In this document: piece by piece, positions 1-8,048 of the stretch
Position numbering within the stretch: the stretch's first letter is position 1
Layout: each line of letters begins with the position of its first letter
Assembly: GCF_932526225.1 (NCBI RefSeq)
Contig: NC_064047.1
Location: 186,001 to 250,000, forward strand
Source: Nematostella vectensis
Taxonomy: Eukaryota; Cnidaria; Anthozoa; Actiniaria; Edwardsiidae
Length of the DNA stretch: 64,000 nt
Direction of reading: 5' to 3'
Notes under the pieces: generated by a model
What the model was told of the DNA's origin: nothing
What the model saw: the letters and a program-made list of their open reading frames with translations, nothing else
Database searches by the model: none
Made by a program: the position numbers and the translations under genes

Positions 1-70
1 ATATTCATATTAGAATATTGACAAAATCCGCAATATTGTCTACGCTGACTAAGTAAAGCTATATTTTACT

Positions 71-364
71 TTAAAGGGGCAGCAGCATAGTACTGCGCAT
101 GTCTGGAGTCAGTGTTTATTGTAGGCTTTTAAGTGTCAACAAACAGTTGAACTTTTTAAAAGCTGTCAATACCTTATTAAATAATATGCAATATTATATT
201 GAAAACTATGTTAATGGACAGTTTGTGGTCATTTTTTTTGTTTTGTTTAAAGTCTCCCACATGTACCAAAAGCTCATAAGTCAGTATTAGAATTTCACTG
301 AAGTTCATTGTGTCAGGGCTCTAGAGCTATTGCAAATCTCTTAAACATGACACTCCCCCTTTAA
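71..364 (+). mobile_element. TTAA-bounded segment with short inverted ends (MITE-like), unit 1 copy
   Basis: TTAA at 71-74 is followed by AGGGGC, and the far end reads CCCCCT followed by TTAA at 361-364. Counting flanks, an 11-bp inverted repeat is formed (69-79 against 356-366), although its TTTAAA centre is self-complementary, which weakens the signal. The interior is 286 bp and non-coding, with a perfect GCTCTAGAGC palindrome at 318-327. A TTAA target-site duplication is typical of piggyBac-type elements. The segment recurs in every unit; some B units read AAATGGGC at the left end, and A3 units have lost the right TTAA (CCCCTTTTCAAGG). Confidence 0.42.
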
Positions 365-600
365 AGGAAAAAAAAAAATCAAAATTGTTGGTGGGGGTCT
401 CTGCTGTTTTTGTTTTCTTTTTAGTTTTGTTCTATTGTTATTATTATTTTCTTTTTTAGAGGGGGAGGGGAATTCAGCTAAAAATAGCCAAGGGTCAATT
501 CAAGCAACTAGTACAAAAGATGTTTTTTTGCAGTCCTTTATTCAATATATTCAAGGTTATTATGCAATTCTGTTGTTTGACTGCATATATATATTTTTTC
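365..600 (+). other. T-rich and G-rich stretch with TTA and AT microsatellites
   Basis: Contents in order: an A-run near 369-378, GGTGGGGGTC near 391, T-rich sequence, a TTA tract near 432-448, a pyrimidine tract ending in TTTTTTAG, the G-rich AGGGGGAGGGG near 460, and (AT)5 at 585-594. The two microsatellites account for most length differences between units: family A usually has about five ATT repeats and five or six AT repeats, while family B has more of both. No gene is visible. Confidence 0.8.
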
Positions 601-779
601 TTTCTTTTCATTACAAGTGCTATATGTGTAAGTGGTGACCATAGCTATGATTACTATTATTTAGAATAATTTTTTACCTACTAACAGAAAACAACTTGAC
701 TGCAAAACACTTACTGTAGGGCACTCGATATTAGGCATTACTTTCATGTGGATGTAAGGTTGAAATGTCAAAACCTTCA

Positions 780-896
780 TTAACCCGTGAACTACGCTTT
801 AGCGTATCACACTTTGTTGTGATCTGATTCTATTGTTCTTTTTTGTGTTTTACTAACTATTACCGTTTAACTATCACACTTTGTTTCACGGGTTAA
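780..896 (+). mobile_element. Small piggyBac-like MITE (109 bp plus TTAA flanks), unit 1 copy
   Basis: TTAA at 780-783 and 893-896 enclose a 109-bp element whose ends are perfect inverted repeats, CCCGTGAA (784-791) and TTCACGGG (885-892). With flanks the symmetry extends to a perfect 16 bp (776-791 against 885-900). TTAA duplication and ends beginning CCC are typical of the piggyBac superfamily. Inside are a 14-bp direct repeat, TATCACACTTTGTT, at 805-818 and 872-885, and a small hairpin ATCACA/TGTGAT at 806-811 and 818-823. There is no coding capacity, so it would need a transposase from elsewhere. It occurs in every full unit. In family B the right end reads TTCACGAG, a one-base mismatch. 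Confidence 0.68.
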
Positions 897-959
897 TGAA
901 AACCACTCTAATTACTTACAGTAGTTCTTTTTTAATATTATCATTTACTTGTATAATTT

Positions 960-1039
960 AGATGAGCAATACATATTTCTTTATGGCTTTGTAGAGCTCA
1001 TCTCGTTTCTCATAAATAACAAACTAAATGAAGTTTGTT
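960..1039 (+). other. Pair of adjacent hairpins, unit 1 copy
   Basis: AGATGAGC at 960-967 is the exact complement of GCTCATCT at 996-1003 (8-bp stem, 28-base loop). Directly after it, AACAAACT at 1018-1025 pairs with AGTTTGTT at 1032-1039 (8-bp stem, 6-base loop). The first stem is kept in family B despite changes in its loop; the second has one mismatch in B and an inserted G in many A units (GTTTGGTT). No function is known. Confidence 0.5.
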
Positions 1040-1040
1040 C

Positions 1041-1500
1041 TTATTTTGGTGCAAAGGAATCTACAGTAGTTTTCTAATCAGATAATTGTTTTTCTTTTAA
1101 CACTCACCTGTTATTTCAACAGCCTTACTTGAGTTTGCTTGTCTCAGAAAAAGACCTTGCTTAATAAACAAAGACATGTTACAAACTTATTTAATAATAG
1201 GTTACAACTGCAATATTGTATAAAGAGAGTCCCCCTCCCTTCCCCCTGATATTGTTGACATTATGCTCAATAAACTGTTACCTCTCCCCTCTCCACCAGT
1301 TAAGCATTCTATGTATGCTTCCCTGTACAAAATGCGCCCCTTCAAATAGAACATTAAAGTGCACATACTTGTTTACTTCCTCAAACTCTTTGCTTTGTGT
1401 TTTTTGTTAACTTCCTAGGAACAAATTGAATACATATAATCAATAAATCCAGCAAGCTTATTTTGCAAACTCACTTTTTTTTTATTATTTTTGCGCAAAA
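1041..1500 (+). other. AT-rich stretch without a recognised gene
   Basis: This stretch contains a CTACAGTAG palindrome near 1061, a pyrimidine-rich tract ending in TTTCAACAG near 1121 that resembles a 3' splice site, a C-rich CCCCCTCCCTTCCCCC near 1231, and three AATAAA-type hexamers. Only short frames occur, none with recognisable similarity. A/B family differences are frequent between 900 and 1240. Confidence 0.75.
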
Positions 1501-1508
1501 CCAATCAG
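1501..1508 (+). promoter_or_regulatory. CCAAT-box-like motif at the core border, unit 1 copy
   Basis: CCAATCAG matches the core of the NF-Y site and lies about 40 bp before the CpG-rich core. It is kept in family A but reads CCTATCAG in family B, so it is not needed for persistence of the units. A chance match is quite possible. Confidence 0.25.
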
Positions 1509-1544
1509 GATTAGTGTGGTCAAGCACAAAGAAAGAAAACGAAT

Positions 1545-1552
1545 AAAAAAAA
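1545..1552 (-). terminator. T8 run, Pol III-type terminator, unit 1 copy
   Basis: Eight A bases on the plus strand give a T8 run on the minus strand, beginning two bases after the acceptor-like strand of the tRNA-like relic, which is the usual place for Pol III termination. Its length varies among units. A TTTT also lies upstream on the same strand (1589-1592). Confidence 0.4.
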
Positions 1553-1564
1553 GCCCATTGGCCT

Positions 1565-1576
1565 GGGATCGAACCC
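1565..1576 (-). promoter_or_regulatory. B-box motif of the tRNA-like relic, unit 1 copy
   Basis: The minus strand reads GGGTTCGATCCC, containing the TFIIIC B-box consensus GGTTCGANNCC without mismatch. The same 12 bases are present in units of both families. Confidence 0.5.
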
Positions 1577-1603
1577 GGTCTGAAGAACAAAACGGAAACC
1601 ATA

Positions 1604-1627
1604 CATACGGATTACCCAATCGGTATG
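1604..1627. other. Interrupted hairpin inside the tRNA-like relic
   Basis: CATAC (1604-1608) pairs with GTATG (1623-1627), and GATT (1610-1613) with AATC (1618-1621), with one G/G mismatch between and a four-base loop. It overlaps the D-arm position of the relic and is unchanged in most units; unit 25 has a changed right arm. Confidence 0.5.
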
Positions 1628-1778
1628 GCAGCACAAGGCATTTACGAAAGGCTGTAAAGAACCCGAAGGCCCCAAGCACCGATATTTCCGAGCGAATATG
1701 CTGTACAACACTCTTGCAAGGTTATCCCAACCCGCGCATTAATGGGGAGGACAATAACCAGGATCCCAGGCCTGTAAT

Positions 1779-1790
1779 ACGGTTACGCCA
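1779..1790 (-). promoter_or_regulatory. A-box-like motif far upstream of the B box
   Basis: The minus strand reads TGGCGTAACCGT, which fits the A-box pattern TRGYNNARNNG. It lies about 200 bp upstream of the B box on that strand, far more than in a tRNA gene. A wide spacing is known for some Pol III genes such as yeast U6, but a chance match is likely. Units 2 and 30 have changes in it. Confidence 0.2.
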
Positions 1791-1848
1791 CGCACAGCTC
1801 GCCGAGATTGTGGATGACAAAAAATAGAGGTCTATTTGGGCGTCTTGG

Positions 1849-1882
1849 GTCCCTTGGGGACTCGCCATGCGCACGGGCGCAT
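1849..1882. other. Two GC-rich hairpins at the end of the core
   Basis: GTCCC (1849-1853) pairs with GGGAC (1857-1861) around a three-base loop, and ATGCGC (1867-1872) pairs with GCGCAT (1877-1882) around ACGG. The second stem is broken in units 2, 5, 31 and 32 by GGGCTCAT, so it is not strictly kept. Confidence 0.5.
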
Positions 1883-1985
1883 CTCTTTTATTGTGTACAT
1901 GACATCAAATTAGCGAAGAAAAAAGACGCTGTTTTGGTATCATGTGAAAAGCATAAAATAAATAGAAATAAAGACGTAAGTGGGG

Positions 1986-2019
1986 AGAATATTGACATAT
2001 TCATATTAGAATATTGACA
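1986..2019 (+). repeat. 12-bp direct repeat across the chosen unit border
   Basis: AGAATATTGACA occurs at 1986-1997 and again at 2008-2019, 22 bp apart, followed by CAATATTG at about 2028. Most units keep both copies. The unit border used in this annotation is arbitrary and passes through this stretch. Confidence 0.7.
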
Positions 2020-3997
2020 AAATCCGCAATATTGTCTACGCTGACTAAGTAAAGCTATATTTTACTTTAAAGGGGCAGCAGCATAGTACTGCGCATGTCT
2101 GGAGTCAGTGTTTATTGTAGGCTTTTAAGTGTCAACAAACAGTTGAACTTTTTAAAAGCTGTCAATACCTTATTAAATAATATGCAATATTATATTGAAA
2201 ACTATGTTAATGGACAGTTTGTGGTCATTTTTTTTGTTTTGTTTAAAGTCTCCCACATGTACCAAAAGCTCATAAGTCAGTATTAGAATTTCACTGAAGT
2301 TCATTGTGTCAGGGCTCTAGAGCTATTGCAAATCTCTTAAACATGACACTCCCCCTTTAAAGGAAAGTAACAAAAAAAATCAAAATTGTTGGTGGGGGTC
2401 TCTGCTGTGTTTGTTTTCTTTTTAGTTTTGTTCTATTATTATTATTATTTTCTTTTTTAGAGGGGGAGGGGAATTCAGCTAAAAATAGCCAAGGGTCAAT
2501 TCAAGCAACTAGTACAAAAGATGTTTTTTTGCAGTCCTTTATTCAATATATTCAAGGTTATTATGCAATTCTGTTGTTTGACTGCATATATATATTTTTT
2601 CTTTCTTTTCATTACAAGTGCTATATGTTTAAGTGGTGACCATAGCTATGATTACTATTATTTAGAATAATTTTTTACCTACTAACAGAAAACAACTTGA
2701 CTGCAAAACACTTACTGTAGGGCACTCGATATTAGGCATTACTTTCATGTGGATGTCAGGTTGAAATGTCAAAACCTTCATTAACCCGTGAACTACGCTT
2801 TAGCGTATTACACTTTGTTGTGATCTGATTCTATTGTTCTTTTTTGTGTTTTACTAACTATTACCGTTTAACTATCACACTTTGTTTCACGGGTTAATAA
2901 AAACAACTCTAATTACTTACAGTAGTTATTTTTTAATATTATCATTTACTTGTATAATTTAGATGAGCAATACATATTTCTTTATGGCTTTGTAGAGCTC
3001 ATCTCGTTTCTAATAAATAACAAACTAAATGAAGTTTGTTCTTATTTTGGTGCAAAGGAATCTACAGTAGTATTCTAATCAGATAATTGTTTTTCTTTTA
3101 ACACTCACCTGTTATTTCAACAGCCTTACTTGAGTTTGCTTGTCTCAGAAAAAGACCTTGCTTAATAAACAAATACATGTTACAAACTTATTTAATAATA
3201 GGTTACAACTGCAATATTGTATAAAGAGAGTCCCCCTCCCTTCCACCTGATATTGTTGACATTATGCTCAATAAACTGTTACCTCTCTCCTCTCCACCAG
3301 TTAAGCATTCTATGTATGCTTCCCTGTACAAAATGCGCCCCTTCAAATAGAACATTAAAGTGCACATACTTGTTTACTTCCTCAAACTCTTTGCTTTGTG
3401 TTTTTTGTTAACTTCCTAGGAACAAATTGAATACATATAATCAATAAATCCAGCTAGCTTATTTTGCAAACTCACTTTTTTTTATTATTTTTGCGCAAAA
3501 CCAATCAGGATTAGGGGGGTCAAGCACAAAGAAAGAAAACGAATAAAAAAAAAGCCCATTGGCCTGGGATCGAACCCGGTCTGAAGAACAAAACGGAAAC
3601 CATACATACGGATTACCCAATCGGTATGGCAGCACAAGGCTTTTACGGAAGGCTGTAAAGAACCCGAAGGTCCCAAGCACCGATATTTCCGAGCGAATAT
3701 GCTGTACAACACTCTTGCAAGGTTATCCCAACCCGCGCATTAATGGGGAGGACAATAACTAGGATCCCAGGCCTGTAATACTGTTACGCCACGCACATCT
3801 CGCCGAGATTGTGGATGACAAAAAATAGAGGTCTATTTGGGCGTCTTGGGTCCCTTGGGGATTTGTCATACGCACGGGCTCATCTCTTTTATTGTGTACA
3901 TGACATCAAATTAGCGAAGAAAAAAGACGCTGTTTTGGTATCATGTGAAAAGCATAAAATAAATAGAAATAAAGACGTAAGGGGGGAGAATATTGAC
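1997..3997 (+). repeat. Unit 2, family A (A2) with a decayed core
   Basis: The 2,001-bp unit carries A2 signs (GTAAC before the A-run near 2370, a T in the GCGTATTAC motif, TTAATAAAA after the TTAA element). Its GC-rich core is the most diverged in the window, with several C-to-T or G-to-A changes between about 3670 and 3890, including a cluster at 3861-3872 that breaks the hairpin present in other units. Confidence 0.93.
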
Positions 3998-5999
3998 ATA
4001 TTCATATTAGAATATTGACAAAATCCGCAATATTGTCTACGCTGACTAAGTAAAGCTGTATTTTACCTTAAAGGGGCAGCAGCATAGTACTGCGCATGTC
4101 TGGAGTCAGTGTTTATTGTAGGCTTTTAAGTGTCAACAAACAGTTGAACTTTTTAAAAGCTGTCAATACCTTATTAAATAATATGCAATATTATATTGAA
4201 AACTATGTTAATGGACAGTTTGTGGTCATTTTTTTTTGTTTTGTTTAAAGTCTCCCACATGTACCAAAACCTCATAAGTCAGTATTAGAATTTCACTGAA
4301 GTTCATTGTGTCAGGGCTCTAGAGCTATTGCAAATCTCTTAAACATGACACTCCTCCTTCAAAGGAAAGTAAAAAAAAATCAAAATTGTTGGTGGGGGTC
4401 TCTGCTGTGTTTGTTTTCTTTTTAGTTTTGTTCTATTATTATTATTAATTTCTTTTTTAGAGGGGGAGGGGAATTCAGCTAAAAATAGCCAAGGGTCAAT
4501 TCAAGCAACTAGTACAAAAGATGTTTTTTTGCAATCCTTTATTCAATATATTCAAGGTTATCATGCAATTCTGTTGTTTGACTGCATATATATATTTTTT
4601 CTTTCTTTTCATTACAAGTGCTATATGTGTAAGTGGTGACCATAGCTATGATTACTATTATTTAGAATAATTTTTTACCTACTAACAGAAAACAACTTGA
4701 CTGCAAAACACTTACTGTAGGGCACTCGATATTAGGCATTACTTTCATGTGGATGTAAGGTTGAAATGTCAAAACCTTCATTAACCCGTGAACTACGCTT
4801 TAGCGTATTACACTTTGTTGTGATCTGATTCTATTGTTCTTTTTTGTGTTTTACTAACTATTACCGTTTAACTATCACACTTTGTTTCACGGGTTAATGA
4901 AAACCACTCTAATTACTTACAGTAGTTCTTTTTTAATATTATAATTTACTTGTATAATTTACATGAGCAATACATATTTCTTTATGGCTTTGTAGAGTTC
5001 ATCTCGTTCCTCATAAATAACAAACAAAATAAAGTTTGTTCTTATTTTGGTGCAAAGGAATCTACAGTAGTTTTCTAATCAGATAATTGTTTTTCTTTTA
5101 ACACTCACCTGTTATTTCAACAGCCTTACTTGAGTTTGCTTGTCTCAGAAATAGACCTTGCTTAATAAACAAAGACATGTTACAAACTTATTTAATAATA
5201 GGTAACAACTGCAATATTGTATGAAGAGAGTGCCCCTCTCTTCCCCCTGCTATTGTTGAAATTATGCTCAATAAACTTTTACCTCTTCCCTCTGCACCAG
5301 TTAAGCATTCTATGTATGCTTCCCTGTACAAAATGCACCCCTTCAAATAGAACATTAAAGTTCACATACTTGTTTACTTCCTCAAACTCTTTGCTTTGTG
5401 TTTTTTGTTAACTTCCTAGGAACAAATTGAATACATATAATCAATAAATCTAGCAAGCTTATTTTGCAAAATCACTTTTTTTTATTATTTTTGCGCAAAA
5501 CCTATCAGGACTAAGGGGGTCCAGCCTAAAGAAAAAAAAAACGAATTAAAAAAAAGCCCATTGGCCTGGGATCGAACCCGGTCTGAAGAACAAAACGGAA
5601 ACCATACATACGGATTACCCAATCGGTATGGCAACACAAGGCTTTTACGGAAGGCTGTAAAGAACCCGAAGGCCCCAAGCACCGATATTTCCGAGCGAAT
5701 ATGCTGTACAACACTCTTGCAAGGTTATCCCAACCCGCGCATTAATGGGGAGGACAATAACCAGGATCCCAGGCCTGTAATACGGTTACGCCACGCACAG
5801 CTCGCCGAGATTGTGGATGACAAAAAATAGAGGTCTATTTGGGCGTCTTGGGACCCTTGGGGACTCGCCATGCGCACGGGCGCATCTCTTTTATTGTGTA
5901 CATGACATCAAATTAGCGAAGAAAAAAGACGCTGTTTTGGTATCATGTGAAAATCATAAAATAAATAGAAATAAAGACGTAAGGGGGGAGAATATTGGC
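3998..5999 (+). repeat. Unit 3, A-to-B mosaic
   Basis: This 2,002-bp unit opens with TTACCTTAAAG, as in units 6, 32 and 33, then reads as family A to about 5000. From about 5020 to 5230 A and B markers mix, and from the GTATGAAGAGAG motif at about 5218 onward it is family B. It shares the private CAGCCTAAAG motif before the core with unit 25, so the two mosaics are probably related by descent. Confidence 0.9.
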
Positions 6000-6433
6000 A
6001 TCTTCATATTAGAATATTGACAAAATCCGCAATTTTGTCTACGCTGACTAAGTAAAGCTGTATTTTACTTTAAAGGGGCAGCAGCATAGTACTGCGCATG
6101 TCTGGAGTCAGTGATTATTGTAGGCTTTTAAGTGTCAACAAACAGTTGAACTTTTTAAAAGCTGTGAATACCTTATTAAATAATATGCAATATTATATTG
6201 AAAACTATGTTAATTGACAGTTTGTGGTCATTTTTTTTGTTTTGTTTAAAGTCTCCCACATGTACCAAAAGCTCATAAGTCAGTATTAGAATTTCAGTGA
6301 AGTTCATTGTGTCAGGGCTCTAGAGCTATTGCAAATCTCATAACCATGACACTCCCCCTTTAAAAGAAAGTAAAAAAAATCAAAATTGTTGGTGGGGGTC
6401 TCTGTTGTGTTTGTTTTCTTTTTAGTTTTGTTC

Positions 6434-6488
<55 letters not shown>

Positions 6489-8048
6489 TTCTTTTTTAGA
6501 GGGGGAGGGGAATTCAGCTAAAAATAGCCAAGGGTCAATTCAAGCAACTAGTACAAAAGATGTTTTTTGCAGTCCTTTATTCAATATATTCAAGGTTATC
6601 ATGCAATTCTGTTGTTTGACTGCATATATATATATATATATTTTTTCATTCTTTTCATTACAAGTTCTATATGTGTAAGTGGTGACCATAGCTATGATTA
6701 CTATTATTTAGAATATTTTTTTACCTACTAAAAGAAAACAACTTGACTGCAAAACACTTACTGTAGGGCACTCGATATTATTCATTACCTTCATGTGGAT
6801 GTAAGGTTGAAACGTCAAAACCTTCATTAACCCGTGAACTACGCTTTAGCGTATTACACTTTGTTGTGATCTGATTCTATTGTTCTTTTTTGTGTTTTAC
6901 TAACTATAACTGTTTAACTATCACACCTTGTTTCACGAGTTAATGAAAACCACTCTAATTACTTACAGTAATTCTTTTTTAATATTATTATTTACTTGTA
7001 TAATTTAGATGAGCAATACATATTTCTTCTTGGCCTTGTAGAGCTCATCTCGTTCCTCAAAAATAACAAACGAAATGAAGTTTGTTCTTATTTTGGTGCA
7101 AAGGAATCTACAGTAGTTTTCTAATCAGATAATTGTTTTTCTTTTAACACTAACCTGTTATTTCAACAGCTCTTACTTGAGTTTGCTTGTCTCAGAAATA
7201 TACCTTGCTTAATAAACAAAGACATGTTACAAACTTATTTAATAATAGGTAACAACTGCAATATTGTATGAAGAGAGTGCCCCTCTCTTCCCCCTGCTAT
7301 TGTTGAAATTATGCTCAATAAACTTTTACCTCTTCCCTCTCCACCAGTTAAGCATTCTATGTATGCTTCCCTGTACAAAATGCACCCCTTCAAATAGAAC
7401 ATTAAAGTTCACATACTTGTTTACTTCCTCAAACTCTTTGCTTTGTGTTTTTTGTTAACTTCCTAGGAACAAATTGAATACATATAATCAATAAATCTAG
7501 CAAGCTTATTTTGCAAACTCTCTTTTTTTTTATTATTTTTGCGCAAAACCTATCAGGACTAAGGGGGTCCAGCACAAAGAAAAAAAAAACGAATTAAAAA
7601 AAAAAGCCCATTGTCCTGGGATCGAACCCGGTCTGAAGAACAAAACGGAAACCATACATACGGATTACCCAATCGGTATGGCAACACAAGGCTTTTACGG
7701 AAGGCTGTAAAGAACCCGAAGGCCCCAAGCACCGATATTTCCGAGCGAATATGCTGTACAACACTCTTGCAAGGTATCCCAACCCGCGCATTAATGGGGA
7801 GGACAATAACCAGGATCCCAGGCCTGTAATACGGTTACGCCACGCACAGCTCGCCGAGATTGTGGATGACAAAAAATAGAGGTCTATTTGGGCGTCTTGG
7901 GTCCCTTGGGGACTCGCCATGCGCACGGGCGCATCTCTTTTATTGTGTACATGACATCAAATTAGCGAAGAAAAAAGACGCTGTTTTGGTATCATGTGAA
8001 AATCATAAAATAAATAGAAATAAAGACGTAAGGGGGGAGAATATTGAC
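6000..8048 (+). repeat. Unit 4, family B, longest unit
   Basis: At 2,049 bp this is the longest unit. The extra length comes mostly from an (ATT)18 tract at 6435-6488. The core lacks one T (AAGGTATCCC near 7771), a deletion shared with units 27 and 28, which changes the reading frame of the core. Confidence 0.93.
6435..6488 (+). repeat. Expanded (ATT)18 microsatellite in unit 4
   Basis: The TTA/ATT tract that has about five repeats in family A and roughly six to ten in other B units has 18 here. It explains most of the extra length of unit 4. Confidence 0.95.

Larger units (their letters stand above)
1555..1628 (-). ncRNA. tRNA-like relic with B box, unit 1 copy
   Basis: Read on the minus strand, this 74-base stretch ends like a tRNA gene. 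A T stem CCGGG/CCAGG with one mismatch holds the loop TTCGATC. Then come a 7-base acceptor strand CCAATGG, two more bases and a T run. GGTTCGATCCC fits the B box of type 2 Pol III promoters. At the 5' side, CCATACC can pair with the acceptor strand at four of seven positions, and GATT/AATC gives a 4-bp stem with a short loop in the D-arm position. No proper anticodon arm or A box at normal spacing is seen, so this is a pseudogene or tRNA-derived fragment rather than a working tRNA. The B box is intact in the full units I checked. Confidence 0.4.
1545..1980. other. Conserved GC- and CpG-rich core, unit 1 copy
   Basis: About 435 bp stand out from the AT-rich remainder by higher GC and by many CpG dinucleotides, while the rest of the unit has few. 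The core is nearly the same in families A and B: comparing unit 17 or 10 with unit 32 by eye gives about two or three differences, against about 15 in the roughly 320 bp from 900 to 1220. It contains the tRNA-like relic, an A-box-like motif and three hairpins. Frames of 69 and 89 codons run through it on the plus strand, but several units carry one-base deletions here, which argues against a protein. Either selection or exchange between families could explain its low divergence. Confidence 0.8.
1..1996 (+). repeat. Unit 1, family A (A1-like)
   Basis: This unit is 1,996 bp and serves here as the coordinate reference for sub-elements. It has the family A signs: CCAATCAG before the core, the intact right arm of the TTAA element, and a short AT tract of five repeats. 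Its TTA tract is interrupted by a G, and the AGT found before the poly-A near 368 in other units is missing. Confidence 0.93.

Noticed and set aside
99-290. A 63-codon frame repeated in many units
   Set aside because: It lies inside the first TTAA-bounded segment, is low in complexity near its end, varies with the length of a T run, and is lost in family B units.
390-475. G-quadruplex from GGTGGGGG and AGGGGGAGGGG
   Set aside because: Only two close G-runs occur at each place, so four runs within normal loop lengths are not available.
600-700. Possible spliced-leader RNA gene: AT tract, GTAAGT, CATAGCTATG hairpin and an AATTTTTTA Sm-like site
   Set aside because: The order is suggestive, but no known leader sequence is recognised, the Sm-like site is just one of many T-runs and is changed in family B, and the flanking stems are weak.
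1390-1530. AATAAA hexamers as poly(A) signals of a gene
   Set aside because: Such hexamers are expected often in AT-rich sequence, and no upstream coding region supports a gene end.
1561-1827. Recurring plus-strand frame of about 89 to 103 codons through the CpG-rich core
   Set aside because: No recognisable domain. The frame is broken or shifted by one-base deletions in units 4, 14, 19, 20, 27 and 28, and unrelated frames of similar length exist on the other strand. Low divergence of the core explains its recurrence.
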